A DNA stretch of 64,000 nt from Martinezella hainanensis (GCF_900094555.1 NZ_FMAC01000001.1:1116001-1180000), one strand, 5' to 3'. Shown: positions 22,603 through 32,018, counted from the first letter of the stretch. Translations and numbers: made by a program. Notes: generated from the sequence alone by a model not told the origin.

Positions 22603-22627
22603 AGATATCCAGCCAGAAAGCCCGAGC

Positions 22628-24595
22628 ATGTCCGAACCGACAATCCGCTCCCTTGGCGCCACCCTCACCGATCACGGCGTTGAATTTGCCGTTTGGTCCA
22701 GGAATGCCGAGAGGATCGAATTGTGCGTGTTCGATGCGGAGGGCAAGAAGGAAATCGTGCGGCTGCCGCTTGCTCGCGATGGCGACGAGCATCGTCTTTT
22801 CGTTGAGAATGCCAGGGAAGGCATGCGCTACGGCTTGCGCGCCTATGGCCCGTACGATCCCGACCAAGGCTTATGGTTCGATCCGTCGAAGCTGCTGGTC
22901 GACCCCTATGCCAAGGAGATAGATCGACCGTTCGAATACGACGCGCGCCTTGGAACGTTCGGGGAAGACACGCGGGACCTGATGCCGAAGGCGATCGTCT
23001 CGCGCGACGTCGCCATCAAGCCGGCCAAGCCGTTGTTTCAGCCCGGGGGTCTGATCTACGAGATCGCCGTCAAGCCGTTCACCATGCTGCATCCGGATGT
23101 ACCGGAAAAACAGCGCGGCACGGTGGGCGCCCTTGCCCATCCCGCCATCATTGCCCATCTCAAGCGCCTGCAGATCGACGCCATTGAGCTCATGCCCATC
23201 ACCGCATGGATCGACGAACGGCACCTGCCGCCGCTAGGCCTCACCAATGGCTGGGGCTACAATCCCGTCGGTTTCATGGCGCTCGATCCTCGTCTCGTGC
23301 CCGGCGGCATGAAGGAGTTGCGCGACACGGTCGCTGCCCTTCACGCCGAAGGCATTGCCGTCATCCTGGACCTCGTCTTCAATCACACCGGCGAGAGCGA
23401 CCGTCAGGGACCCACACTGTCCCTGCGCGGCCTCGACAACCCCACTTACTTCCGTCACCTGCCGGATCAGCCCGGCACGCTGGTCAACGACACGGGCACG
23501 GGCAACACGGTCGCCTGCGATCAGCCGGCGACGCGCAAGCTGATCGTCGACAGCCTTAGCCACTTCGTCCGCTATGCCGGCATCGACGGCTTCCGCTTCG
23601 ATCTCGCCACCGTGATCGGCCGCAACGGCAAGGGTTTCGATCCCGACAGCATGACGCTGCGCACCATGCTGGCGGATGACGTCCTCAGGGATCGGATCAT
23701 GATCGCCGAGCCCTGGGACATCGGTCCCGGCGGCTATCAGCTTGGACGTTTTCCGACGCCGTTTCTCGAGTGGAACGACCGCGCCCGCGACGATCTGCGC
23801 CGCTTCTGGCGCGGCGATGCCGGCGTCGGCGATCTGGCAACGATCCTTGCCGGCTCCTCCACCACCTTCGGCCGCGACGGCCGCACGCAGACGCGCAGCG
23901 TCAATTTCCTTGCCGCCCATGACGGTTTCACGCTGATGGACCTCGTTTCCTACGAGAACAAGCACAACGAGGCCAATGGCGAGAACAATCGCGACGGCCA
24001 TAACGAAAACTTCTCCTGGAACAACGGCATCGAAGGCCGAACGGACGATCCGTCGATCCAACACAAACGCCGCACCGATATCGAAGCCATGCTGTCGACG
24101 CTCTTTGCGACGCGCAGCACGATCATGCTCACGGCAGGCGACGAAGGCGGCCGCAGCCAGCAGGGCAACAACAACGCCTATTGCCAGGATAATGCCATCA
24201 CCTGGATGGACTGGAAGTCGCTGGACGAGGAACTGATTGGCCATACCGCCTGGCTTGCGGGCCTGCGCCGCCGCCTCGCCGCCTTCGGTCAGATGGACTT
24301 CTTTCGCGGCGATGGCGATGTGCTCTGGTTCTCGGGCGCGGGGACGCCGATGACGGTATCGGATTGGGAAACGCCGAAAGCGAGCCTGCTCGGCATGGCA
24401 ATCCGGACCGAGGATCGCGCCAGCGGCCGATCGACGCGGCTTGCGATGGTCTTCAACCGCGCCTCGGACGAACGCTCCATCGCCTTGCCGGCTTCCGAAA
24501 ACGGCTGGTCCCTGCTGACGACGGCGGGCGAAACGCCAGCCGGGGAGCAGATCGCCATTCCCGCCCGCTCCGTCGCCTTCCTTCTCGAAAACTGA
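22628..24595 (+). CDS. glgX: Glycogen debranching enzyme
   Basis: The 655-residue GH13 isoamylase-type enzyme cleaves alpha-1,6 branches left after phosphorylase action. An N-terminal CBM48 (LTDHGVEFAVWSRNAERIEL) is followed by the barrel with DLVFNHTGES, catalytic Asp in IDGFRFDLATVIGR, Glu in MIAEPWDIGPGGYQLG and the third acidic region AAHDGFTLMDLVSYENKHN. Length matches GlgX. It follows pgm on the same strand but is separated by repeats, so it may have its own promoter or a processed transcript. Confidence 0.94.
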   Translation: MSEPTIRSLGATLTDHGVEFAVWSRNAERIELCVFDAEGKKEIVRLPLARDGDEHRLFVENAREGMRYGLRAYGPYDPDQGLWFDPSKLLVDPYAKEIDRPFEYDARLGTFGEDTRDLMPKAIVSRDVAIKPAKPLFQPGGLIYEIAVKPFTMLHPDVPEKQRGTVGALAHPAIIAHLKRLQIDAIELMPITAWIDERHLPPLGLTNGWGYNPVGFMALDPRLVPGGMKELRDTVAALHAEGIAVILDLVFNHTGESDRQGPTLSLRGLDNPTYFRHLPDQPGTLVNDTGTGNTVACDQPATRKLIVDSLSHFVRYAGIDGFRFDLATVIGRNGKGFDPDSMTLRTMLADDVLRDRIMIAEPWDIGPGGYQLGRFPTPFLEWNDRARDDLRRFWRGDAGVGDLATILAGSSTTFGRDGRTQTRSVNFLAAHDGFTLMDLVSYENKHNEANGENNRDGHNENFSWNNGIEGRTDDPSIQHKRRTDIEAMLSTLFATRSTIMLTAGDEGGRSQQGNNNAYCQDNAITWMDWKSLDEELIGHTAWLAGLRRRLAAFGQMDFFRGDGDVLWFSGAGTPMTVSDWETPKASLLGMAIRTEDRASGRSTRLAMVFNRASDERSIALPASENGWSLLTTAGETPAGEQIAIPARSVAFLLEN

Positions 24596-24662
24596 TCGCG
24601 GTTGCACTTTCCGTCCCGATTCGCCAGAAAGGATTCTGACGACACAGACCGACGAGGATGGA

Positions 24663-25151
24663 ATGCCCGGCGATATCTCGCTTGTTGAGATCATGAAACT
24701 TGTGGGAACCGAGATTGGCGTTTCCGACTGGATCACTGTCGACCAGACGATGATCGACACCTTTGCCGATGCGACGCTCGATCATCAGTTCATCCACGTC
24801 GATCCCGAGCGGGCCAAGGCGGAAACGCCCTATGGCGGCACCATTGCTCACGGCTTCCTGACGCTCTCCCTGCTCTCGGCGATGAACTACAGCGGCCTGC
24901 CGAAGATCCGCGAGCAGACCATGGGTATCAACTACGGCTTCGAAAAGATCCGCTTCATGTCGCCGGTCAAGTGCGGCGCGCGGGTGCGCGGACACTTCAC
25001 ACTCGCCGAAACCCGGCTGCGCGGCGCCAATATGCTGATGCTGACCTATGACGTGACCGTGGAGATCGAAAACGAACGCAAGCCGGCGCTGACCGCGACA
25101 TGGACGACCATATCGCAGTTCGACCCGAAGGATCGACCCGAGGAATCTTAG
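24663..25151 (+). CDS. MaoC-like dehydratase, NodN family
   Basis: This 162-residue hot-dog fold protein carries the hydratase-2 motif (DHQFIHVDPERAK then GGTIAHGFLTLSLLS) that binds acyl-CoA or acyl thioester and hydrates trans-2-enoyl groups. The layout, including EQTMGINYGFEKIRFMSPV and the C-terminal SQFDPKDRPEES, closely resembles rhizobial NodN, but no nod gene is nearby, so a housekeeping paralogue is more likely. GAGG lies 7 nt before ATG 24663. It follows glgX by 67 nt on the same strand; cotranscription is possible. Confidence 0.88.
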   Translation: MPGDISLVEIMKLVGTEIGVSDWITVDQTMIDTFADATLDHQFIHVDPERAKAETPYGGTIAHGFLTLSLLSAMNYSGLPKIREQTMGINYGFEKIRFMSPVKCGARVRGHFTLAETRLRGANMLMLTYDVTVEIENERKPALTATWTTISQFDPKDRPEES

Positions 25152-25576
25152 AATTTGTTCCGGGCGGAGCGGATCTCCTCCCTAAGTACAATCACAAAAA
25201 TCAGCGCTATTCCGCCTAAGATTTCGAGTATCTGGAATATTAACGCATGATATATGGAGATGATATCAAAGGAAATTTTGCCGCCAATAACCAAATGAAT
25301 TACATTGAGCAATATTATTACAATTATAAAAAGCTTGAAGTAGTTTCGAAAGCGATCAAAAGCGCTAAATTTACTTGACATGTCCGGCTGTGCGCTTTCG
25401 TCATATCCTATTCCGGTCCACGACTTAGAATCAACTTCAAGGCCGTCTTTGTCAGAGCCCATGGGCATGACCTTTGTGTCGCGCGTCCGAGTGCACGGGT
25501 TAAAGGCGAGTGCTTTCACCTCGTCGATACAACCATTATGCGACCAAAGCTGATGGCAAACAAGATCGATTGCCAT
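25148..25576 (-). CDS. Orphan small membrane protein in AT-rich DNA
   Basis: A 142-residue frame reads leftward from 25576. The C-terminal half has two convincing hydrophobic helices (KLFIIVIILLNVIHLVIGG and FQILEILGGIALIFVIVL) ending in REEIRSARNKF; the N-terminal half is polar. The helix-coding DNA is strikingly AT-rich compared with all neighbours. The start is uncertain: MPMGSDKDG, about 38 residues in, has AAAGG upstream. The 3' end overlaps the converging MaoC stop by 4 nt. I recognise no family. It could be a recently acquired orphan or a decaying remnant. Confidence 0.45.
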   Translation of the reverse strand: MAIDLVCHQLWSHNGCIDEVKALAFNPCTRTRDTKVMPMGSDKDGLEVDSKSWTGIGYDESAQPDMSSKFSAFDRFRNYFKLFIIVIILLNVIHLVIGGKISFDIISIYHALIFQILEILGGIALIFVIVLREEIRSARNKF

Positions 25577-25640
25577 CAGCTGTCAATGTTACGCCATAAG
25601 CCGATATTGAATCAGCCTTGCGCGTGAAAGCCTGTAAAGC

Positions 25641-26189
25641 CTAACGGCCCGCATCCTCTGCGCCTTCTGCAAGCAGGCCGAAGGCATAGTCGGAAAAGGA
25701 ACGCCACACTTCGAGGCGGAATGTCTCCTCGTCGAGCCGCAGAAGCACGACTTCCGCCTTGCCGAGCAGCGTGCGCGAGCAGGCACCGACAGGAAATGCC
25801 CCCAACGAAACATCCTGCGGGCAGCCGGCGGCAAGCGTCGCTTCCGCGCCGGGGCCTGAGACGATGACGGCGGTATTGCGATGCGAGACATCGGTGGCCG
25901 AATGCAACACGCCGGACGACCCAGCCGCGCCCACCAGATCGGTACCGTTTTCATCGATGACCAGCCATTCGTCCGGGCCGAGCCAAAGTGCATGACGGCC
26001 GTTGCCGCTGGCCGAGGTCTTCGGCCGGGTCGGCAGCTGAAGCCCAAGCGCCTGCGAAAGACCGTCGACAGAATCGGCAGGCGCGCGCAGCGAAATGCGG
26101 CTCGCAGGGGCTGCCGGCGTCAACCGGACTGTCGAGGAGCCGCCATGGCGGCCAGTGAGCGGCAGTCTGCGGGTAGCGAGATCAGCCAT
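25641..26189 (-). CDS. soxG: Sarcosine oxidase, gamma subunit
   Basis: This 182-residue protein is the gamma subunit of heterotetrameric sarcosine oxidase, which demethylates sarcosine to glycine with transfer of the C1 unit to tetrahydrofolate. It has the SoxG layout: N-terminal RLPLTGRHGGSSTVRL, LWLGPDEWLVI in the middle, DVSHRNTAVIVSG, and a C-terminal WRSFSDYAFGLLAEG. ATG 26189 has AAGGAGG upstream and overlaps the soxA stop by 8 nt, implying coupling. A longer frame to 26213 is inside soxA. Last gene of the sox operon. Confidence 0.92.
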   Translation of the reverse strand: MADLATRRLPLTGRHGGSSTVRLTPAAPASRISLRAPADSVDGLSQALGLQLPTRPKTSASGNGRHALWLGPDEWLVIDENGTDLVGAAGSSGVLHSATDVSHRNTAVIVSGPGAEATLAAGCPQDVSLGAFPVGACSRTLLGKAEVVLLRLDEETFRLEVWRSFSDYAFGLLAEGAEDAGR

Positions 26190-29178
26190 TGATCCGGCCT
26201 CCTTCCTTATCAAAGAACACCAGATCCGTCACCTCGACGGCAATTGTCTTGTCGGGCATCGGCACATAAAGCGTCTTGCCCATGCGCTCGCGTCCGCCGG
26301 CAACCAGCGCAAAGGCGATGGAGCGGCCGAGATTTTCGGACCAGTAGGAAGAGGTGACATGGCCGAGCATGGTCATCGGCTTCTGCTCGTTCGGATCGGC
26401 GACGATCTGCGCGCCCTCTTCCAGCACCACCTTTGGATCGCGGGTTACGAGACCGACGAGCTGCTTGCGCCCTTCCTTGACGAGATCCGGCCGCTTCAGG
26501 CCGCGGATGCCGACGAAATCGGTCTTCTTCTTGGAAACGGCCCAAGCAAGGCCGGCATCCTCAGGCGTGACAGTGCCGTCGGTATCCTGGCCGACGATGA
26601 TGTAGCCCTTCTCGGCGCGCAGCACGTGCATGGTCTCGGTACCGTAGGCGCAAGCGCCCAGCGGCTCGGCCCGCGCCCAGACGGCTTCCCACACGGACTG
26701 GCCATAATCGGCCGGCACGTTGATTTCATAGCCGACTTCACCGGTGAAGGAGACGCGGAACAGCCGCGCCGGCACGCCGCAGACCTTGCACTCGGCCACG
26801 CTCATATGCGGGAAGGCCTCGTTGGACAGGTCCTGCCCCTCGACAAGCGGCTCGATGATCTCACGCGCCTTCGGCCCTTGCACGGCGATGACAGCCCATT
26901 GCTCGGTGGTCGACGTCAGCCAAACCTTCAGATGCGGGAATTCGGTCTGGAGATAATCTTCCATGTGATGCAGCACGCGTGGCGCACCGCCTGTTGTCGT
27001 CGTCACATGGAAGCGGTCGTCGGCCAGGCGCCCGACGACGCCGTCGTCGTAAACGAAGCCATCCTCGCGGGTCATGATGCCGTAGCGGCAGCGGCCGGGT
27101 TTCAGCGTATCCCAGGCATTGGTGTAGATCAGGTTCAGGAACTCAGCCGCGTCAGGACCGACCACCTCGATCTTGCCGAGCGTCGAGGCATCGAACACGC
27201 CTGCCACTTCGCGCGCCGTACGGCACTCGCGGTTGACGGCCTGATGCATGGTCTCGCCGGCGCGCGGATAGAACCACGCACGCTTCCAGTTGCCGACATC
27301 TTCGAAGATCGCGCCATGCGTCTCTTCCCAGGCATGCATCGGCGTCTTGCGGGCGGGATCGAAGAGGGACCCGCGCGAATGGCTGATCAGCGTGCCGTAG
27401 GTAACGGGCGTATAGGGTGCGCGGAAGGTGGTGAGACCAACCTGCGGAATATCCTTGCCGAGCATTTCGGCGGCGATCGCCAGCCCGTGCATGTTGGAAA
27501 GCTTGCCCTGATCGGACGCCATGCCGTTGGTGGTGAAGCGCTTGATATGCTCGATGGAGTGCATGCCCTCGCGCACGGCAAGGCGGATATCCTTGGCGCA
27601 GACATCATGCTGGAAATCGACGAAAGCCTTGGCATTCGTGTCCGGTCCAGCACCTTCGGCAGCGCCAATCATGCCGCCGGTCCATTCGAAGGCCTGCTCG
27701 GCGTGAAGCTGGATCTTTTCGCCGCCATTGGTGGCGCCGGTGGCGCGAGCCATCAGCTCGCCGGCGGCAAGTGATTCCTCGATCGCGGCCTGCAGGCCAT
27801 CCGTGCCGTTGCAGGCACCGACCGAAAGGCAATCCTGAACATAGGTGCCTGGCAAGAAGCGCTGCTTCTCGGCATCGAATTTCAGCTTGCCGCGCGATTG
27901 CGAGAAGAGATGAACGGATGGCGTCCAGCCGGCAGACACCAGCAGCGCATCGATGGCGATCTTGCGCTTGGCGGAGCTGCCGTTGCGCGCCACGGTCATG
28001 GAGGAAACGCGAAGCTTGCCGGCCGTGTCTATGACGGCGTAATCGGTCATCACCTCGATGCCGAGCCGTTTTGCCTCTGCCAGAACTGCCTCGCCGGGAC
28101 GCGCACGGCTATCAACGATGGCAGCAACCGAAACCCCGGCACGCTTCAGATCGAAAGCAGCTTCATAGGCGGAGTCATGCGCCGTGTAGACGCCGATCTT
28201 CGCGCCGACTGTGACGCCGTAATGGTTGAGATAGGCGCGTGCGGCCGAGGCGAGCATGATGCCCGGACGGTCGTTGTTTGGAAATACCATGTGGCGTTCG
28301 ATAGCGCCCGTCGCCAGGATGGCGCGCTTGGCGCGGACCTGCCACAGGCGTTCGCGCGGCAGATCGCGGCCCGGCTTCGCCAGATGGTCGGTCACGCGCT
28401 CGGCAAGGCCGAAGAAATTGTGGTTGTAATAGCCAAAGGCCGTCGTGCGGGTCAGCACCTCCACATTCGGCATCGCCTTGAGCTTGGCAACGATAGCCTG
28501 CGCCCAGTCATAGCCCTCGACGCCATCGATCCTGGTGCCGGTGTCGAAGCGCAACGCACCGCCGACCTCCGGCTGCTCGTCGCAGAGGATGACCTTGGCG
28601 CCCGTCTCGGCCGCAGCCAGCGCTGCGGAAAGGCCGGCAACACCGGCGCCGACGACGAGGACGTCGCAATGGGCATAGCGGCTGGCGTAGTGATCCGGAT
28701 CCTCTTCCGTCGGCGCGACACCCAGGCCGGCGGCACGACGGATGAAGGGCTCATAGATGTGCTTCCAGGCCGACTTCGGCCACATGAAGGTCTTGTAGTA
28801 GAAGCCGGCCGCAAAGAAGGGCGACATGAGATTGTTGACACCGCCGATATCGAAGGCAAGCGACGGCCAGCGGTTCTGCGACTGCGCCTTCATGCCATCG
28901 AAGACTTCCTGAACGCTGGCGCGCACGTTCGGCTGCCGCCGCGCGGCATCGCGGGAGATATCGAGCAGTGCATTCGGCTCTTCGGCGCCCGCGGACAGGA
29001 TGCCGCGCGGACGATGATACTTGAAGGAACGGCCGACGAGATGAACGCCGTTGGCAAGCAATGCCGAAGCGACGCTATCGCCCTCCAGCGCGGTATAGCT
29101 CTTGCCGTCAAAAGTGAAGCGAGCGGTTCTGGCCGGCGTCAGACGTCCCTTGCCCGCGATACGATTGGCGCCGCTCAT
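26182..29178 (-). CDS. soxA: Sarcosine oxidase, alpha subunit
   Basis: The 998-residue alpha subunit binds NAD+ and folate. An N-terminal ferredoxin-like region (SYTALEGDSVASALLANGVHL) precedes a dinucleotide-binding domain with VVGAGVAGLSAALAAAETG at about 170, a second fingerprint region near 300-450, and a C-terminal aminomethyltransferase (GCV_T-like) domain from about 600, with FTGEVGYEINVPADYG. Length is typical for the family. The start overlaps the soxD stop (ATGA). Confidence 0.95.
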   Translation of the reverse strand: MSGANRIAGKGRLTPARTARFTFDGKSYTALEGDSVASALLANGVHLVGRSFKYHRPRGILSAGAEEPNALLDISRDAARRQPNVRASVQEVFDGMKAQSQNRWPSLAFDIGGVNNLMSPFFAAGFYYKTFMWPKSAWKHIYEPFIRRAAGLGVAPTEEDPDHYASRYAHCDVLVVGAGVAGLSAALAAAETGAKVILCDEQPEVGGALRFDTGTRIDGVEGYDWAQAIVAKLKAMPNVEVLTRTTAFGYYNHNFFGLAERVTDHLAKPGRDLPRERLWQVRAKRAILATGAIERHMVFPNNDRPGIMLASAARAYLNHYGVTVGAKIGVYTAHDSAYEAAFDLKRAGVSVAAIVDSRARPGEAVLAEAKRLGIEVMTDYAVIDTAGKLRVSSMTVARNGSSAKRKIAIDALLVSAGWTPSVHLFSQSRGKLKFDAEKQRFLPGTYVQDCLSVGACNGTDGLQAAIEESLAAGELMARATGATNGGEKIQLHAEQAFEWTGGMIGAAEGAGPDTNAKAFVDFQHDVCAKDIRLAVREGMHSIEHIKRFTTNGMASDQGKLSNMHGLAIAAEMLGKDIPQVGLTTFRAPYTPVTYGTLISHSRGSLFDPARKTPMHAWEETHGAIFEDVGNWKRAWFYPRAGETMHQAVNRECRTAREVAGVFDASTLGKIEVVGPDAAEFLNLIYTNAWDTLKPGRCRYGIMTREDGFVYDDGVVGRLADDRFHVTTTTGGAPRVLHHMEDYLQTEFPHLKVWLTSTTEQWAVIAVQGPKAREIIEPLVEGQDLSNEAFPHMSVAECKVCGVPARLFRVSFTGEVGYEINVPADYGQSVWEAVWARAEPLGACAYGTETMHVLRAEKGYIIVGQDTDGTVTPEDAGLAWAVSKKKTDFVGIRGLKRPDLVKEGRKQLVGLVTRDPKVVLEEGAQIVADPNEQKPMTMLGHVTSSYWSENLGRSIAFALVAGGRERMGKTLYVPMPDKTIAVEVTDLVFFDKEGGRING

Positions 29179-29540
29179 TCAGCAAATCCCTCTGTTTGTG
29201 CCGTCTGTTTTTGTTCGTTCTGTTGCTGCGCCGCCGGCTCGGAGGCACCCGGCCGCAGCGTCGCCGGATCGGGCTTCGGCTCGCCGGCCTTGTAGGTGCG
29301 GTAGAAATGATCGCTCACCGTGTCGCGCGCCGCATTGAAGAAGCGGCCGCAGCCATGGATGTGCCGCCAGCGCTCGAAGATCAGACCCTTCGGATTGTCA
29401 CGCAGGAAGAAATATTCCTCGAACTCCTCATCCGAGATCCCGGCAATATTGGCCGGCCGCACGATATGCGCATCGCCGGCGTTGCGGAATTCGAGTTCCG
29501 AGCGCTCTTCCTCGCAATAGGGGCAGTAAATCAAAAGCAT
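29175..29540 (-). CDS. soxD: Sarcosine oxidase, delta subunit
   Basis: A small zinc-binding subunit of the sarcosine oxidase tetramer. Zinc ligands are visible: CPYC at residues 6-9, His in GDAHIVRP and Cys in HIHGCGRFFN. The core ends around residue 90; the last 30 residues are a Gln/Glu/Ala-rich tail (PAAQQQNEQKQTAQTE), making it a little longer (121 aa) than usual. It overlaps soxA by 4 nt and lies 15 nt after the small exported gene. Confidence 0.93.
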   Translation of the reverse strand: MLLIYCPYCEEERSELEFRNAGDAHIVRPANIAGISDEEFEEYFFLRDNPKGLIFERWRHIHGCGRFFNAARDTVSDHFYRTYKAGEPKPDPATLRPGASEPAAQQQNEQKQTAQTEGFAE

Positions 29541-29555
29541 CGTTTTCTACCTGTG

Positions 29556-29975
29556 TTAAAGCTCGGAGCCTGTAAGGCTTGTGCCGGGAGGCTGTGCGCA
29601 AAGCCGCCGTCCCATGGTGACGAAAGGGGTTATGCGCTTCAGCAGCGCCTCCAGCGATCCATAGGGTTTCAGCACGTTGGTCATCCCTATATTGACCAGG
29701 CTCATGCCGAAGAGATCCGTATCGAGCACGAAGGCCCTGGTTGCCTCAGGTTTCTGGTCGGGCACGAAATAAACCGCCGGCTTGTTCAGCACCTTGGCGC
29801 AGGCAAGCACGCCGCTTTCTGCCACGAAGGGCCAATCGACCTCATCCTTCGCCTTGTGGATCACCTGCATACGAAAATCCTTGACCCCCGGAACGAGATC
29901 GTTGACTGCGGTCACGATCGCTCCTGCCGGCAGTGAAAGCCCCGCGGCAAGAAAGATCCCGACCGCCGCCGGCAT
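29556..29975 (-). CDS. Small exported protein in sox operon, DUF2511/YebY-like
   Basis: This 139-residue protein starts with a signal-like MPAAVGIFLAAGLSLPAGA. The mature part (VDWPFVAESGVLACAK, KPAVYFVPDQ, a C-terminal ALLKRITPF and Cys in GRRLCAQ) resembles the periplasmic DUF2511/YebY pattern with two Cys that could form a disulfide; this family call is inferred from pattern memory. The start shares one base with the soxB stop (TGATG), and soxD is 15 nt on, so it is cotranslated within the operon. A role in sarcosine oxidation is not known to me. Confidence 0.7.
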   Translation of the reverse strand: MPAAVGIFLAAGLSLPAGAIVTAVNDLVPGVKDFRMQVIHKAKDEVDWPFVAESGVLACAKVLNKPAVYFVPDQKPEATRAFVLDTDLFGMSLVNIGMTNVLKPYGSLEALLKRITPFVTMGRRLCAQPPGTSLTGSEL

Positions 29976-31228
29976 CAGTGCGCCACGGCGGCGGCTGCCG
30001 CCTCATCGATCAGACGGCCGGTGCGGAAGCGATCAAGATTAAGTCCGGCGTTGAACTTATGCGGCTCGTCGCGGGCAATCAGATGCGCAAAGAGATTGGC
30101 CGAACCCGGTGTCGCCTTGAAGCCGCCCGTGCCCCAGCCGCAATTGACATAGAGCCCCGGAACCGGCGTCTTCGACTGGATCGCCGAACGATCCGGCGTG
30201 TTGTCGACGATGCCGCCCCAGGAGCGCATCATCTTCACGCGGCGGAACATCGGGAAGAGCTCGCAGATCGCATCCAGCGTGTGGGTGATGATCTGCAATC
30301 CGCCGGTCTGGCTATAGGAGTTGTACTGGTCGGTGCCGGCGCCGATGACGAGTTCGCCCTTGTCGGACTGCGAGATATAGGCATGCACCGTGTTCGACAT
30401 GACGACGCAAGGGAAGATCGGCTTCAGCGGTTCCGAGACCAGCGCCTGCAGCGGGCTCGATTGCAGCGGTACGCGCACGCCGGCCATCTGCATGACGACG
30501 GTGGTGTGACCTGCTGCGGAAACGCCGACCTTCTTGGCGCCGATGAAACCCTTGCTCGTTTCGACGCCGGTGACGCGGCCATCAGGGCCGCGGCGAATGC
30601 CGGTCACTTCGCAATTCTGGATGATGTGCACGCCGCGGTCGGAAGCCGCGCGGGCAAAGCCCCAGGCGACCGCATCGTGGCGCGCCGTACCGCCGCGACG
30701 CTGCAGGGCAGCGCCGTTGATCGGATAGCGCGCCGTCTTCGAAATATCGAGCGGTGGACAATAGGCCTTGGCCTGCTCCGGCGTCAGCCATTCGTTGTCA
30801 ATGCCATAGAGACGGTTGGCGTGGATATGCCGCTTGAAGGACTGCTGGTCGTGCACATTGTGCGACAGCATCATCACGCCGCGCGGCGAATACATGACAT
30901 TATAATTGAGATCCTGAGACAGCCCCTCCCAGAGCTTCATCGAATGCTCGTAGATGTGCATGCTCTCTTCATAGAGATAGTTCGAGCGGATGATGGTGGT
31001 GTTGCGGCCGGTATTGCCGCCGCCGAGCCAGCCCTTTTCGATGACGGCGACGTTGGTGATGCCGTGCTCCTTGGCGAGATAGTAAGCCGCACCCAGGCCG
31101 TGACCGCCGGCGCCAACAATGATGACGTCATACTCCTTGCGCGGCTCCGGCGAGGTCCACTGAGCCTCCCAGCCCTTGTGAGCCCGCATCGCTTCCCGTG
31201 CCACGGCAAAAACCGAGTATTTACGCAT
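29975..31228 (-). CDS. soxB: Sarcosine oxidase, beta subunit
   Basis: The beta subunit carries FAD and covalent FMN and oxidises sarcosine. The 417-residue protein has the Rossmann motif VIIVGAGGHGLGAAYYLAKEHG at about 35, a DAO-type substrate domain, and the C-terminal GLYVNCGWGTGGFKATPGS. The start has AAGGAG and GAGGG upstream. It is first in the operon (soxB, exported gene, soxD, soxA, soxG). Such operons are usually induced by glycine betaine or sarcosine; no operator was identified in 31,229-31,389. Confidence 0.95.
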   Translation of the reverse strand: MRKYSVFAVAREAMRAHKGWEAQWTSPEPRKEYDVIIVGAGGHGLGAAYYLAKEHGITNVAVIEKGWLGGGNTGRNTTIIRSNYLYEESMHIYEHSMKLWEGLSQDLNYNVMYSPRGVMMLSHNVHDQQSFKRHIHANRLYGIDNEWLTPEQAKAYCPPLDISKTARYPINGAALQRRGGTARHDAVAWGFARAASDRGVHIIQNCEVTGIRRGPDGRVTGVETSKGFIGAKKVGVSAAGHTTVVMQMAGVRVPLQSSPLQALVSEPLKPIFPCVVMSNTVHAYISQSDKGELVIGAGTDQYNSYSQTGGLQIITHTLDAICELFPMFRRVKMMRSWGGIVDNTPDRSAIQSKTPVPGLYVNCGWGTGGFKATPGSANLFAHLIARDEPHKFNAGLNLDRFRTGRLIDEAAAAAVAH

Positions 31229-31389
31229 TCGCCCTCAACTCCTTCAGGCAAGACGCCCTTCTTGTGGGTCATACAAATCGCAAATCAAAAACCGACACAA
31301 CGGCTCTTTTGCGACGCATTCAGGACCGTCTTTCGACACGGTTAAAATTGCCGAGCGGCCGAGCCGCCTGCTCACGAATGCTAGCAGAT

Positions 31390-31668
31390 CTATCTGCGCT
31401 GCAGATGGCAGACCTTCACATGCCCACCATGGCCATCCTTACGCCAGACGCATCCCTCTTTCCGCGGCTTTCCATTGTAAAGATAGATTCTCGCACGATG
31501 TTTGCTGTCGTAGGTCTGATTGGAAAAATCATGACCACCGATGCGCACATTCTTGCCGAGTCGCACTTCGCCGGCCGCGGCAGGCGCAAGCGTCGCAGTG
31601 AGAACCACAAGACCAAGCGCAAACCCTGCAAACAATATCCCAACGGCAACAAAGCGACGCGATTTCAT
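31390..31668 (-). CDS. Small exported basic protein, 92 aa
   Basis: A signal peptide (MKSRRFVAVGILFAGFALGL, cleavage likely near PAAAGE) leads to a short basic mature region with HDFSNQTYDSKHRARIYLYN and two Cys (GCVWRKDG, VCHLQRR) spaced for a disulfide. AGGGGGAA lies about 10 nt upstream of the start. It lies beyond the sox promoter on the same strand. I know no family. Envelope location is inferred. Confidence 0.6.
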   Translation of the reverse strand: MKSRRFVAVGILFAGFALGLVVLTATLAPAAAGEVRLGKNVRIGGHDFSNQTYDSKHRARIYLYNGKPRKEGCVWRKDGHGGHVKVCHLQRR

Positions 31669-32018
31669 AAGGCGATTCCCCCTGGCTTCGGATAACTGCT
31701 CGAATCGCGCAATCCTCGTGACACCCGAAATGACAGTGATCCGAAATACTCACACAAGCATGTCAATGTCGCAAACATCAGCGTCCGCCAATCGCCTATT
31801 CAACAGCTTCCGTGAAGGCCACAGACATCATTGGCTGAATTCGGTACTCGACAACTAGCTTTTTCCCCCGCAAACTCACGATCTGGCTAGACTTTGACAA
31901 ACCGATCTGCTATCTCGCCTAACCAATCGCAAGGCTGCGGCTTCGCGAACGTTATATTTTTGCCTCCTGGCGCTGCCGTCGCCGCTGGCATCAACCAAAC
32001 CAAAGGAACGTGATTCTC
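31669..32018. other. Gene-free stretch before rpsU
   Basis: About 350 nt with stop codons in all frames of useful size. It must hold the divergent promoters for the small exported protein and rpsU. No convincing -35/-10 pair, repeat or stable hairpin was seen. Confidence 0.4.

Noticed and set aside
24663..25151. Calling this gene nodN
   Set aside because: Sequence is NodN-like but no nod box or nod gene is in the window; MaoC family is safer.
26095..27774. 559-residue plus-strand frame opposite soxA
   Set aside because: Antisense to an intact soxA with clear domains; composition typical of a shadow frame.
29933..31345. 470-residue plus-strand frame opposite soxB
   Set aside because: Opposes well-supported soxB and has no recognisable domain.
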